From Puccinia triticina (Eukaryota; Basidiomycota; Pucciniomycetes; Pucciniales; Pucciniaceae): a stretch of DNA of 64,000 nt. Below are positions 11,542 to 24,800 of the stretch, in pieces. The stretch is from the NCBI RefSeq assembly GCF_026914185.1, contig NC_070568.1:1116001-1180000 (forward strand), read 5' to 3'. Numbering within the stretch: position 1 is the first letter of the stretch; every line of letters starts with the position of its first letter. The position numbers were made by a program, and so were the translations under genes. The notes beneath the pieces are model-generated. The model did no database searches and was not told the origin of the DNA. It saw only the letters and a program-made list of their open reading frames with translations.

Positions 11542-11918
11542 TAAAAAATGAGAAAAAAAATCATGGGTTTTCCCAAATCACAAAAACAGAAAGCAGCATC
11601 CATAACCACTCTACAACTAAATCACAAAGCAACAACCCAAATAGCCTTCCAACATCAGCAAAAGTGCTGTGCCACAGGCTCAGCCCCCAGCCCGCGTCAA
11701 GCGCACTGGTCAAAAGGACTGGACGTGAAGGCCCCTGGCCCGCAGCAAAGGCTGCAGACCAGTGGGGGGCCCACTCTTTGCCCTTTGTTGGGATTTTGAC
11801 TTTTCGCCGGTGAGGAGAAAGAGAAGAGCTCTTGAAGGTGCTCGAGAAATAGGGGCGGTGATGATGGATGAATCACCGGATGCGGCTCAGAGGTGGAGCG
11901 GAAAAAGAAGGAGAGAAC

Positions 11919-14701
11919 TAAGGCTGGCACCCGGGTGTTCGGGCGGGGGGTCAGCCTCATCCCGAACCCCAGATCCGAAACCACCCGGGTGGAACGGGAT
12001 CCACCCGGGTGGTTAAGCTTTTTTTTCGCCCCTGAGCTGAGCAGAGGAGACTGCTGGAGTTGTGGCCGTGCACTTGCAGTCTCAACGATCTATAGCATCC
12101 TCAGTCAATATGAAGCGCAAGAAAACCTCTCACCCTGCCCCCGCTGGCCCTGTGAATTCCACCAGTTCCACCTCCAAACGCTCCAATGTTATTGAGATTG
12201 AAGTTGACGACAAAGACGAGAATTCAAGCCAACCTCAAAGTCAATCAAAGAAGCGTAGTTGGGTGTGGACCCATTTCAAAGAAACCGAAGATGGAGGCAG
12301 CGCAATCTGCCAAGTTGTTGGTAAGAATAACAGGATGTGCGGCGCGACGTTGAAGAAAGATCGAAGTGGAAGCACAAAAAACTTCCACGAACACCTTCAA
12401 AATCTCCATTGACTTGTTGATCCGAGGCTCAGTAAAAAGATCGATAAATCACAAAATGACATTGGACGATGGACAAAAACCAATATTCTGGCCCCAAAGG
12501 TGAATCTCCAGGATCTTTTGCATTGATTTTTTGTATCAACATGCTGAAGGCCCCGGAAAATTCTCAGTTACAGTTGAACCAAGAATCCCTCAAGACGGCG
12601 TTGATTTATTTTATTGCCGACGCTGATCTCCCTTTTTCGGTTGTGGATAGACCTTTGTTCAAAAACCTGATTAGACTGGTGAATGAAGAAGCGGCAACGT
12701 TGATGGAACCCATCAACCGAAAGACTATGGCGAATCATTTGACGAGGGTATATCTCCACTCCCAAGAAAAGATGAAGACTCAATATCTCCGGGGCCAAGA
12801 TTTTGTCTGCTTCACCCAGGATGCATGGACTGCGCCGAATTCAACTGCTTTCATGGGTGTAACAGCCCACTTTATTAATGAAGAGTTCGAGCTGATTGAC
12901 ATGACCATCGGAGTCCCCCATGTACGAGGTATGTCCTCTTGTTTTATATTGCTTACCTCTGCGCGCATCCTGATATGATATTTTCACCTTTTTTTATTCC
13001 TTCAGGAAAGCATACTGGAAAAAATTTTGCCGAGCTTTTCCATCATGTGCTTACAGACTATGGCCTCCTCAAGAAACTGCATACGATTACTGCTGATAAC
13101 GCAACTACCAACGGCAAAATGGCTCGAGAATTGAAAACTCAAATGCCTTCTTTCAACGTTGACACCCACCTATTGGGTTGCATTGCCCATGTAATAAATC
13201 TAGGAGCGAAAGCTGGTCTCGCGGTTCTGGGCGGCATCGAAGAAGACCGCAACGGCGAAGAAATATCCATGGGAGACGAAGTTGATGACCAGGATGCCAA
13301 CGAACCCGATGCATCCCAATCTGTCCAGACTGTCATGCGCATCTCGCATCTGACTTCCGATCCGGACGGCATTGGAATAAATCTCAAAACCATCCTCAAG
13401 AGAATTCACGGAATGTGTACTTACGTTAGGTTTTCTCCGCAACGCCGTGAACGATTCCGTAAAGTTGTTGAATTCGCCCAGCCAGAGCTCAAAGAATCAG
13501 GCTCCAAGCTTTGTTGCCTGGAGATTGATGTAACCACTCGGTGGAACTCAACCTTCGAAATGTTCAATTGTGCGATTCAACTTCGCCAGTCTTGCATCCA
13601 TTTCTGTAATGAGAGTTCCGAAACCCGATTGTTCATCTTGTCCATGGCCGAATGGGACCAAGCAGCAAATCTGATGCGCTTGCTAGAACCTCTCAACGAA
13701 GCAACTCGCATGCTATGCGGATCGAACTACCCAACGTTGAACACTGCACTCCCTATCTACATAGTGTTGATGAAGCACTTGAAGCGAGTTCAGCATGGTC
13801 TATATGACCAAGCCCAGCTGATTCAACCTGCAACCCAAATTGTCAACAAGATCGAAGGCTACCTTTGTTCCGCACTCAACAAACCTATTTACATTTGTGC
13901 GATGATCCTTGACCCGACCTTCAAGACGGCCGTCTGGAAAAAGAACGAAGCCTTTATCGAACAGCACTATTGTATTTCTGTTGACGGAATCATCGGAACA
14001 TTTCACCAGGTTGCAAAGACTTTCAATGAGACACTAGATCCCGCTCAGCCGACAAATTCAAACCCCGCTCCAAAGAAGAATACATCCAACTTCTTCTCGG
14101 AACTATATGAACCTGCCACCGAGCTGGACACAATCGAAGCAGAGATCCGTCGTTATCTAGCAGAAGAGCTTGAACCCGAAGGAACTCCAATCTTGAAGTA
14201 CTGGGCTAGGCGACAATCGAGATTTCCAATCTTATCGAAGATGGCTCGCCGCTACCTGGCCATTCCCGCTACAAGCGCAGCCTCAGAGCGAGTCTTCTCT
14301 AAAGGTCGTCGGGTAGTCTCTTGGCAGCGTGCATCGCTCGATCCTGCAAGCGTGGAACAGCTACTATGTCTTAAGGAATGGTATCAGCTAGTTGATAGCC
14401 CAATTTAGTTCCTTGTTTTTTTGTTTCTCATCTCAAACACTCATTCAACCCAGTCGATACACTCGCTTGTCCGTTCAAAATCTCTTGTATATACCTACCT
14501 TGCTTATAGGTACAGCTTTCTCTCCTCATCGGAGCACTGAGGCCCGCTTTTTTGCTGTAATAAACCTCTAAGCCCGCCCATTTTGTACTGCGAATCCACC
14601 CGGGGGTTCGGGTGGGGTGTTGGCCTCATCCCGACCACCCGCACCCGGGTGGTTCCACCCGGGGGTTCCACCCGGGTGGTACTTTCCGGGTGCCAGCCTT
14701 A
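11919..14701 (+). mobile_element. hAT transposon, structurally complete (2.78 kb)
   Basis: The terminal inverted repeats read TAAGGCTGGCACCCGG at both ends. A perfect 8-bp target duplication GAGAGAAC is present (11911-11918 and 14702-14709), diagnostic for the hAT superfamily. Subterminal copies of the palindrome CCACCCGGGTGG occur inside both ends. The element carries a transposase gene on the plus strand (12110-14408). The intact ends and perfect duplication suggest a relatively recent insertion. Confidence 0.93.
12110..14408 (+). pseudogene. hAT transposase with one in-frame stop
   Basis: The reading frame runs from ATG at 12110 with two inferred introns (12500-12567 and 12929-13005) that keep phase, giving 717 sense positions. 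Residues about 50-100 form a BED-type zinc finger (WVWTHFKE, MCGATLKKD, then a closing histidine pair). The middle has the hAT catalytic region (CFTQDAWTAPN, TADNATTNGKM, CIAHVINL). The C-terminus carries the dimerisation region (IPATSAASERVFSKGRRVVS). The only visible lesion is TGA at codon 101 (12410-12412), directly after the zinc finger. The expected residues continue on both sides, so this looks like a single nonsense change rather than a long-decayed gene. Confidence 0.85.
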
Positions 14702-14709
14702 GAGAGAAC

Positions 14710-17559
14710 CAATGAGTTGATTACTCTGGACTAGGCTATGGTTATATAGACTATGTATATGGAATCAACTTGTAGGTGAGAATAAAATGAATAAAAAATG
14801 ATAATGAATAAGAAACTTCTCGACTCATTGTAACATGTCAAAAGGTACATCAATATCCCCAGCAGAGAGTGCGCACACAAGAGGATAAGAAGGATTTGGG
14901 AAAGTTTGACAAACTAATCTAGGCAAGGAGCAAAGTCAACAAGGCTAGTACGGTGAGCAAACATGACCACTAAATACAAACAGACCATAATATGTGGACT
15001 CATAAGTGTAGAATATCTTTGATCTGAAAACAAGCCCATAGAGGAGGATAAAGTGAGCGGAGATGGTGTGAGGAGAAAGTGAAGGGGTTTTAGGGATGAG
15101 TGGAAAGACAGAAATCCAACACCCTTCAAACTGTGCAATTGCAGCAGCAGAAGGGTTGAGGGAGATGGATGGCTGGAAGTGCAGCACCACCAAACTCCCT
15201 GGGGAACATGCACCCATTGACCGCTCCTACTTAAGCAATCAACTGCTCCACTCGCCCACCCTCCAAAACCCAATACTCCACCTGCAACACCCAACCACCT
15301 AGAAAACTTTGCCCTGACAACCCAATCAGCCATGCCCCATGCGGATGTAGTACAATCAACCCCTAGGCCCTCAACACACCAAGCCAGGTCAAAACACAAT
15401 AACACTCCCTCCATACCAACCTAAGCCCACACCGCCACACCCGCAAATGGAGAACTCCTCCTCTCCGCCTACACCCAGTCAGTTGCCATGGCGCTGGCAC
15501 CATGGCACCCCTTCATCCAACCCTCCTCAAACCCCAATCAACCTGTACTTGCAATCAAACTGCTTGTCTCCGGCTCAATTCAGTCTGAAGTTTTTGCAGG
15601 TGGATCTACAAGCGCCAACTGCTAGCAATAGCTGAGCAACCTCGGATGAAGCAGGTCTTCTCAAAGACATTTTTCTACAAGCGGTAGGCAGACACGCTCA
15701 ACCAATGAGACGGCAAGTTGGTCATCTGCCCGTTTGACAAGAGACGAGGCTGACCTGTCCTTGTCGGCCATCCGCCCATTTGACAAGAGACGAAGCTGAC
15801 CTGTCCTTGCTAGAGGACCTTTTTAAGTTGGCAATGCTTACTGAAAGGTCCTCCGCTTGTCAAACTTGAACCACGCTCACCCTTGTCACACTCGATCCGC
15901 GCTCACCCTTGTCAACCTTGATCTGCGCTTGGGTTTCTTGTTGAATCTGCAGCAGCTTGACAGGTTTGATTTGGAGATGCAGATCTTGATGGCCATGGTC
16001 AACCACTTCCCATCCTCTCCAGCGCCCCCTTCCCCGCCCAAATCTTTGTCTGCTCCACCGCCGTCATCAACCGCATCCTTGGCTTGCCCCAGCTCTCTAG
16101 CTTCAAACGCCAGTTTTTGCCTTGGCTTGCTAAGAACCAATGCAACCGGGCCTCCTCAAAAAATTGCCCTTGGTAAGTCCCATCCCCACTTGACCAGACC
16201 ACCACACAAAAAAAAAGACCAATCTTTTAGCCTTGTCTCTTCTTTGATAGCTTCAACCAAGTCCAAGCTCAACTTATCAACGGACACTAACAGCGGCGCT
16301 AATGCACTTGAGCAGAAACCCAACCCCTTTGTAGAATAAGCACAGCTCTGCACCGCACAAGGGCTAACCAAAGCCCTTGACAGCCGCGTCCACCCCGCCG
16401 ATCTCGCGCACATTCAGCTGTATGTCACTCAATGCGCGAGCCGACTAGTCCGCCGCCGACCCGCTCTCCCATGGCTCTAGGAAAATTCTGCTTGCCTGTC
16501 CCCATCACCCTTTCCCACTCACCCCCTCCACTTGAAGATGTTGCTTGAGAAAAGTGCTGCTCTTGAAGTAGTGCTCAAGTGAGCCAAGCCAGTTGATCAA
16601 GAATTGTTTTTTGATTGTTTCTTTCTATATTCTCATGATGATTTTGTTTTTCAGCCACAAATTTATGAGAGGCCAGCAAGTAGGCATATGGAATATGAAA
16701 GAAATAAAGAACATGCACCAAAACCAACTGCCTGTGAGCCAGCAAAAGAATGTCTTTTGTTTTTCAGTTATGTATCCAGGATCATACAACTTGGAGAGCT
16801 TATCTGTGCACAGGAGCAAGCATGAATTCTACAGGTACCAGCCAAACTTTATCTCAAGTCATAATATCCATATACAATCACCTTGGGGAAACTAAGTCTA
16901 AGGTCACCTAAATACAATCAAGCCTCCTGCTAGACCACCATGGCTGGGATACAAGTGATCAAAGCTAACAGATTCTGGGCTATAAGCAGGTCCTAGGAAC
17001 TTTGGAATGATTAAAACTTTTTTTCATGCTTGGTAAGGAATTCTTTTTGAGGGTTTTGGATAGGAAAAGTGCAAAATTGATGTTCTGGTTATCATTGCTG
17101 ATGTATTGATTAAAATCAAGAAAAAATAACTTTTGAAACCTTTCAGACCTTCCTCAACCCTTATAATGTAACATACGAGCAGGAGAGAACAGGGAGGAAC
17201 TAATAGCCCGGTTCACATTGGATTTTTAAGGCCATTTTTACACATTTTATCATTAAAATTCATCATTTTTTTCAAGTTGGTCAGATTCTTCTGAAACCAC
17301 TTTTTCTGATGACTAGAGGTCAAGGCGGCTTCGCCGCTGCAAACTTTAGCTTCAGTTGACTCACCTTCTCTATTTACTCTCCCTGCCTACCCAGCATTCA
17401 AATCTCATGCCCCCCCCCCCCCCCCCCCGCCATTTAGCCTCCAAGTTTAACTCAACACAAATATATCCAACCCTTCCCTGAGACAAATCAGGTTTTCCCT
17501 GCTAGGCTGGCCCCCCTCTATTACACCCATTTATTTATAGAAAAGTTTCACCACAAATG
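14710..17559. other. Intergenic stretch without a supported gene
   Basis: Open frames here start at non-ATG codons or lack family resemblance. The stretch 15840-16400 is proline/serine-coding and might be an old retroelement relic, but this cannot be shown. A run of about 19 C residues lies near 17409-17428. Confidence 0.4.
15716..15807 (+). repeat. Two-copy tandem repeat of about 46 bp
   Basis: A unit containing TTTGACAAGAGACGA and GCTGACCTGTCCTTG is repeated twice in direct orientation with few differences. A looser duplication of CACGCTCACCCTTGTCA follows at about 15880-15930. Confidence 0.6.
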
Positions 17560-17742
17560 GCTGCAGATGTTACTTATGTAACTTGTTTCAATCCACTATG
17601 CCAAAATTTGCAAAATTGAACATACTGACGTCGTTGGTTTCAAACAGTTGGTTCTCTCCAAAAAATCAAAACTACAGCCGTTTCAAAGTGGCAAATTCCC
17701 GGGGTATCACTTAAGGGTGTCTAGTAGGGGCTTGCCGGGGTC
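17560..17742 (-). repeat. Repeat end, inverted copy of the 9161 family
   Basis: It ends in AAGGGTGTCTAGTAGGGGC and TTGCCGGGGTCC, the reverse complement of the terminus at 9161. It shares TTGTTTCAA and CATACTGACGT blocks with that copy. The other end is not resolved. Confidence 0.55.
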
Positions 17743-18000
17743 CTTGTATGGGTGTATGCAAAATGACCGGGGCTTCATAAATCGAGGATGGAAATTTGCT
17801 CAAGTTTGTCCAGGACCACGGCCACAACAGCAATCACCCAGCCAAGCAGGCACTGACATTCGAAATGACCAGCGTATTGCTCAGAAATTCGACTATCCTC
17901 AGAAATTCGACTATCGTCTCAACTAGGAACCAACAGGCTCGGACGATTCAACGAGGTTCGTACTCCGTACCCGTTAGTAATACATAATCGAGCCGAGACA

Positions 18001-20548
18001 GTGGAGACTGACAACAAGTTCAAACATGACAAATTAGCTTCGCCTCCAGTAATTGCCCGATCATCCATCTTGACTGCTTATCACCACCAACACTCTCGAG
18101 TTTTTTCCCAGCTCTCATCCCTGGGCTTCCCATCCAATCACTTTCCAAGATCAAGCCCACTTATCCTACGAGACCGTCTAACATATCCTCGATCGTATGA
18201 CAGTCTCATCAAACGATTCAACTCAACAGGACCTACCTCCTCGTCCGATGGCCATAAAGATCCAAACCAGATTCAGAAATCATCTTCAAAGACCCTGACT
18301 TCCACTACTGAAAACTCAACTAGATTACAAAGGATATGGAAGAGCGTCAGGGAGGAAGCTTCTCACTATTGGCACGGTACAAAACTTCTGGGAAAAGAGA
18401 TCAGACTGAGCGCCAAATACCAGCTTAAACTTTTAAACGGTAAAAAATTAACTCGGAGGGAGAGAAGACAGGTCAGCAATCTATTAGAACACTAAACAAG
18501 TTATCTTTTGCCCTGCTAATGAATTTTGGACTGGTTGATCGTTGTGTGAGCTAGTTGAAAAGAACAACGACAGATTTACTACGACTGATACCATTCTCAG
18601 TATTTTTAATCGTTCCATTCATGGAACTATTACTGCCGGTTGCCTTGAAACTATTCCCGAACATGCTCCCATCAACCTTCCAAAACGAATCCAAAGAATT
18701 AGAGAAGAAGAGGAAGTTACTCAAAGTTCGCCTGGAGATGGCCAAATTCTTGCAAGAAACATTGAAGGAAACCGGGATGACTAAGAAGCTTGACGAGACC
18801 GAGGAGTTCAAAGAGTTCTTTAGGAAACTCAGGAATACTGGCGAAAAACCTAGTACCGATGATGTCGTCAAGGTTGCTAAATTCTTCGAAGACGATTTAA
18901 CTTTGGACAATCTTTCTAGACCTCAACTCGTTAGTATGTGTCGGTAAGTGATATCGAAATAGTCATTCGACTTTACCTGACGCCATATCGGCTTTGCATT
19001 TTGTCTGCTCTCAAGCGCTCAATTGACAAATATGCTACTCTATGACCCTGCGTAGTTACATGAACATCAACGCATTTGGAACGGACAATTTCCTGCGCTA
19101 TACGATCCGAAAGCGGATGAAACATCTAGAGGCCGATGATGCGATGATCGACGCTGAAGGGATCGATTCCTTGTCGGTTTCTGAGCTTCGTCACTCATGC
19201 CAATCTCGTGGGATACGCTCATTGAACGTTGATGAAGACGGGCTCAGGAAAGAGTTGGCTCAGTGGATCGATCTTCACCTGCACCGCGGCCTCAGCGCTA
19301 CACTCCTGATCCTTGGACGAGCCTTCGCATTCAATCGGGGCGGTGACGGCGAAGCAGGGGATAGCACCTTAGAAAGCCTGAAAGATGCTCTGAGCAGCTT
19401 ACCAGATACATTGGTTTGCAACTCTTCTTTACTTGTATGTTTATTGTTGGGGTTCACTTACCATTGCAATTAACCCCTTTCTTCGCATCAAAGTTAAACG
19501 AGGCAGAATTGGAGGTATCAAACGAGAGTATCACGAACAAGCAGCGATTAACTGTGCTAGAAGAACAAGAGGAGCTGATTGAAGATGAACTTGAGCAAGA
19601 GCAGAAGGAAGAGGATGCACGGAAAGCTCAACGAGAGCAGGAACGAATTCAAAAAGCAGAGATGGAGGAGCAAGAGAAGATGGACAACGTCGTTCAAACT
19701 GCTGCCGACTTACTTCCCCTCGAAAATACTGTCGATCTCGATGCAATCAGGATGACTTCTGAACAGCTCAACGAGCTCGGCGAAGCCTTGTCAATTCTAA
19801 GTGCTAAATCGAGCGTTCTAAAGGAGAAGACTGAACTTAAACAATTGGCCGAAGAAAACCAAGAAGCTTCTGAAGATGTAAATCTCCCGTTTCATCTTCT
19901 GATGTTTCTTTTTTTTTTTCTGTGTGAATCATGCTTGCGAAGAAACTCACACTGTTCTTTTCTTATAGCCTGAGAACACCTCCTCATCAGCTTTGGTCAA
20001 ACGAATTCAAAAGATGATCCAACAAATTGATCAACAAATCGGGGAGTATGACAATGAAGTTGGCAATCGGATGCACCAAATCAACATAGGACAAGACGGC
20101 AAAATCAGTGTGGCTGATCTACAAAAAGCCCTTGGGGTGATCAAACATCGGTAAGTGCACGTGTTGCGCCAATCCGGTTGTCCACAGAGCAAAGTAAAAC
20201 TGATTCTTTTCTCTTTTTTATGATAGTCCATCAGACGAAGCGATCAAGATTTTGATCGACAAGTTGGATGTGGACCACGATGGTTTTGTGCCTTTGGACC
20301 ACGTGTTATCGCTAGCTGAGGAGGAAGGACTCGGGATCGTTTTCTCAGATGATGATCAAGACTCGAAATCGAACAAGATCTTGTCCAAGGGCAAACAACT
20401 CCGAGATGATGTTGTGCATAAATCTCTCAAAGGTTCTTCGTCCTCTCCTCTGACCCCCTCATCATCCTCTTCTTCTAAATCAAACGACTCCTCTTCTCAC
20501 AAAGATGATATCAAACCTAAAAAATCTGACATTGTCGAAGACCCTTAG
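18001..20548 (+). CDS. LETM1: LETM1-family inner-membrane protein of mitochondria, start unresolved
   Basis: Family members act in mitochondrial K+/H+ or Ca2+/H+ exchange and in organelle shape. Exons are 18001-18471, 18555-18943, 19056-19413, 19494-19877, 19969-20150 and 20227-20548, all phase-consistent (about 701 residues as shown). The LETM1 core is unmistakable: GTKLLGKEIRLSAKYQLKLL, KLTRRERRQ, then the membrane segment LIPFSVFLIVPFMELLLPV followed by FPNMLPSTFQ. Residues from exons 3-4 form the ribosome-binding-like region (MNINAFGTDNFLRYTIRKRM) and a Glu-rich coiled coil (EEQEELIEDELEQEQKEED). Exons 5-6 contain two EF-hand-like loops (GQDGKISVADL and DVDHDGFVPLDHV). There is no in-frame ATG in the first exon shown, so the true start probably lies in an upstream exon or uses another codon. 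An N-terminal mitochondrial signal is expected there. Confidence 0.92.
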
Positions 20549-21123
20549 ATGCTCACCATTTTACTACATTCTTCCTCTTCTATCATCCTTTACCAAAACA
20601 AACAGATATATGTGTATATATCATACTTATGATTTGGTCAAATTTAACCTTGAAGTGCCAAAACACACTTTTCTTTGCGTTAATTTTCCTAATATTTTTG
20701 TGACATGTTAATGGGTCGAGGAAGTTGATGATGTTCCGCAGGGACCCTTGGAAAGTGCCTACTTCCACCGATCCGCACAATGTGACCAGTGTTTACCCCT
20801 CTTGATGGCAATTTGAAGTGGTATTGTTTTCAAAACCTTTTTTGATAAACCAAATGATATGATTTCAATCTGTCGTAAAACTGTTCAAAAGGTTTGAAGT
20901 TTATCTGATGATCGTGACTCCTCATGCCAAACCTTTGTCATTGAGCTATGAAATAAGCCCTCAAATGAGGATGGTAAAATGCGATTCCGGAAAGAATAAA
21001 GAAGAAAAAGAATTGTAATTTTGCTTCTTGGCTCTGAGACTGGACTCATAGATTTCTTCTCACTCCAGCCAAATAATTCACAGCCATAATTGAATTAAAC
21101 CCAAAAACCTGATCATGAAATAT
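20549..21123. other. 3' flank of LETM1; nothing else recognised
   Basis: AT-rich sequence with no open frame resembling a known family and no clear repeat ends. Confidence 0.5.
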
Positions 21124-21643
21124 AATACAGACTTAGTTTGTGCACTGCGAAAAACTCTTTGCGCACTGTGCAGTGCGCGAAGTCCCCAAACACTTTGCGC
21201 ACTGCGGGAGAAATATCAATTTTTTTCAATTTTTTTCTTGACCAATCAATAGAACGGCTTCTTATTGGCCTCTGTGAAATTTTTGGGAGTTTTTCCAGAT
21301 TTCCTTGTATGCTAAAAAAACAATTGAAAGCCAAAAATAGATGTAGCATTTGGTGGCCTGAAAATCAAAGTTCCCATGGGCCAAAAATTCAAAATAATTT
21401 ATTGACTCATGGAACATATAGGAACATCCATTTTTGAACTTTTTAGCTACTTTTTGCACGAGTAAGGGTCTCAAAAATGAAGAAATTTTACCACATAATA
21501 GCAAACTTTGGTGGATTGCACATGCATATTCCTCATTTTTCAGACCCTTTATCTTGCACAAAGTAGCTAAAAAGTTTAAAAATGGCTGATCCTATATGTT
21601 CCAGGAGTCAATAAATTATTTTGAATTTTTGGCCCATGGGAAC
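21124..21643. repeat. Foldback element, copy 3, truncated on the right
   Basis: Starts with the CTTAGTTTGTGCACTG/CTTTGCGCACTGTGCAGTG end and shows inverted arms meeting near 21450 (TGGAACATATAGGA and TCCTATATGTTCCA). The right arm breaks off at about 21643, where a GCGGGTGTTGCCGGCGGG stretch begins. Sequence is more diverged from copies 1 and 2 than they are from each other. Confidence 0.6.
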
Positions 21644-21893
21644 TTGTCAACATTTGGCGGGTGTTGCCGGCGGGTGCGGGTGTCCAGATTCTGGGGTGAA
21701 ATGTAGGCGGGTACCCGCCAACACCCTCCCTGCCCACGGAGCCAGATTCTTCTGTAGAAATGTAATACATATATGTACACATTCATATGGCATACCTATG
21801 TATATTCTGTATATACATATGCCATGCCATATCCCATGTTTAGTCCAGCCCAATTGGACCGGCCCTCCCTTGACCTCAACCAACAACTCACCC

Positions 21894-24800
21894 ATGGCTC
21901 CAAAACAGAAAAGCAAGAAGCACCGCAAAGCATCTGAATCCCCTACCTCCTTGGTCACCAGTTGTACCCTTGCAAATAAGAAACAACATCCTATCACCAT
22001 TGAGGGCACCGACTCCAATGAAAATGATGAAACCCCCAACATGAGCAACCCAGAAGGCACTAAAACCTTGAGGTCCTAGGTGCTGACAGATGAACAGGTG
22101 CTTAGTGAGTGATTCATTTGACTATCTGAATGGTCCAAGATGCAACACTAACCTGTATTTTTGATTTTTGGTAGGAAAAGCAATTGGAGTGCACAAAAAC
22201 CAGCTAAGTTCTTGCTATGCTGCTTATCACCCCCCACAAATCTCTGAACTGGTTGACAAACATGGCCGCCATATGGTTGCTTACCCATGTCAAAATTTAT
22301 TCAATATCTTTTACAGTTTAATCCTAGCCCAATTTGCTTATAACAATTGGTCACTTTTTATATTTCAGCTGCGGCAGCAAGATCCACCAACCAACATACA
22401 ATACTTCACCTAGCAATCTGTCAAATCACCTCGCTAGTTGTACCAAGAAAGCCCATGACACTAAATTACAAACATTAATGTCGTTGGGGATATCCGCCAG
22501 TAGTCACATTGACCCTTGGGAGGTGGGTAGTCTTAATTTATTCCTTGCACCGATTCATATAAGCTGAGCTCAAGGATGTAACAGGTCCCCCAGCTGTGTG
22601 CTGTTTGGTGTGCTGAAGCTGCCTGTCTGTTCTCTGCTCTTGGAGAGCAGGCACATTGAGGGATCTTACATCCAACTGTTGTGCAACACTTACCAACCCA
22701 AAAGGCTGTATCCAATGACATTGGCCAATTATATACAGCTGTTCAGGATTCCATTATATAATTGTTGAAGGTTTGTTTTCCATATTTCTCACTTATCATA
22801 CAACAAAAAGTTCATTTGTTTTTCTCACTAGTCTCATACTGGGGCAATCTACTTGGGTCTTGACGCCTGGCAGTCACCAAATGGGCAGGGTATGATCTAT
22901 TGGAGACCGTGATCTACCGCATGGTAGAAGACAAAAAGGTTGGATTTCAATTGGAGGCTGTCCCACTCAATTTCATCCGGTTAAGCAAGAGTCATACTGG
23001 ATCTTATCTAGCAGAAACAGTCCAGCTCATTGTTGATAAGTTTGGTTTGAGGGACAAGGCAAGCAAATACTACCTCTTTCCTTGGGTAATTGGCTGATTG
23101 TTGGTTTGTTCTCTTCCCTCACAGATATGTGGAAATGTTACAGACAACACTTCAAATAATCAGACTATGGTTCAGGACTTCTCAAGATTCCAGTGGCCTT
23201 GATTCAAAGGTGAAGCACAATGGATTAGGTGCTTTGCACACATTTTAAATTTGATTGTACAGGTCATATTACAACCATTTGGAAGCCACACAAAAAATCC
23301 AACTGGATTGACCCGTTGTGGAACTCCTATAACCATGCCAGGCGGTAGGCAGAGCGTAGAGGGGCTAGGTGCTGTTGAGTCTGCCCTTGTGGTTGGTCCA
23401 GGTAATGAGAGATGAGGATCAAAAAAATGTGATAGCGTTGGGGGGGATTTTTGAGATACAACCGGGATGGAATACTGTTGGCAGTGGTTGGTTTGTTGAG
23501 GATCAGATGATGATGATAAAGCACTGTGAAAAAAACTCAAGAAACTGCTGCCAGTTGAAATGCAATATTACAAAGGCGCCTTGGTAATACGGATGTACTT
23601 TGCGCACTGCAAAAAAATTGTTGCACACTGCAGGGGGTGTCCACTCAACGTCCTGGCCACAGTGCGTGGTAGCTCAAAATGCTTCACGCACTGCAAATGA
23701 AAACCATGGAAATTCCTATTTTTTTCTGCCAGCCAGTAGAGGGGACTTTTTTGCCCCTCCTCCAATTTCTTGGAGTATCTGGAAAACTCAGCTTGATACA
23801 AAAATAATGAAAAACAAATACAAAAACAAGCTTCAGCGCAGGCTCTTGCTCCCTGGGGGCACTTCCTGGAGACCGGGAGCCTGCACTGAAGCTTTTTTTG
23901 TATTTCTTTTTCATTATTTTTTGTGTAAAGCTGAGTTGTCCAGATACTCCAAGGAAATGGAGGAGGGACAAGAAAAATCCCCTTTGCTGACTGGCAGAAA
24001 AAAAAAGGAGTTTTCATGGTTTTCATTTGCAGTGCGTGAAGCATTTTGAGCTACCGCGCACTGTGGCTGGGACGTTCAGTGGACGCCCCCTGCAGTGCGC
24101 AACGATTTTTTTGCAGTGCACAAAGTACATCCGTTGTAATATTGCATGTCAACTGGCAGCAGTTTCTTGAGTTTTTTTTTTTTTTTTCACAGTGAGGGGG
24201 ATAAGGATCAGGAATAGTGCTGGGGATACTGCCAGCGGATCAGGAAAGGGTGATGGAATTTCTCTTGGATTAGAGCAAGTCCCATGCCGTCCCATCCTCC
24301 AAGTCCAAACTCAAACTTGGACTCTGGGGAGTGACACGTCATCACATCCCTCACACACACATCAAACAAAAAGAGAGGAAAAAGAAGAAAACACAACAAC
24401 ACTCAAACAGGAAGCAAACCAAATAAGAAAGGAAGAAACCAATAAAGAGAAAGAGAAAATCAGAACAAGAAACAACCAAAACACAACCCACAATTAGATT
24501 GTGTTAGGATCAAGAAAGGAAAAAAATGACAGGAGAACAAAGAGAATCTGAGAGGGATCTGGAATCTTGAGGAAGGGAGAAGGTATGAATTAATATTAAG
24601 GATGATCTTGAGGATGAATCTTGAGAATCTTGAGGCTGAAGGGTCTTGCTCAGGAGGTTGCTGATCTTGCTGACTTGAAGGTTTTTTATGCTCTTGTGGG
24701 CCTCTACCAGTATGACCACCACACCGTGAAGATGACTCTGACAACAATACTCTCAATCCAGATGATCCTGACAATCCTGATGACCAGATTCAATGAAAGT

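Noticed and set aside
12500..12567. Frameshift in the hAT transposase
   Set aside because: An in-phase intron with GTGAAT donor and CTCAG acceptor explains the frame change; only the TGA at 12410 remains as a lesion.
15857..16339. 160-codon plus-strand frame
   Set aside because: It starts at TTG, lacks an ATG near the beginning and shows no recognisable family; composition is proline/serine-rich.
17409..17428. C-run as a possible assembly gap or regulatory tract
   Set aside because: Homopolymers of this length occur several times in the window (G- and C-runs near 60444 and 61409) and carry no further signal.
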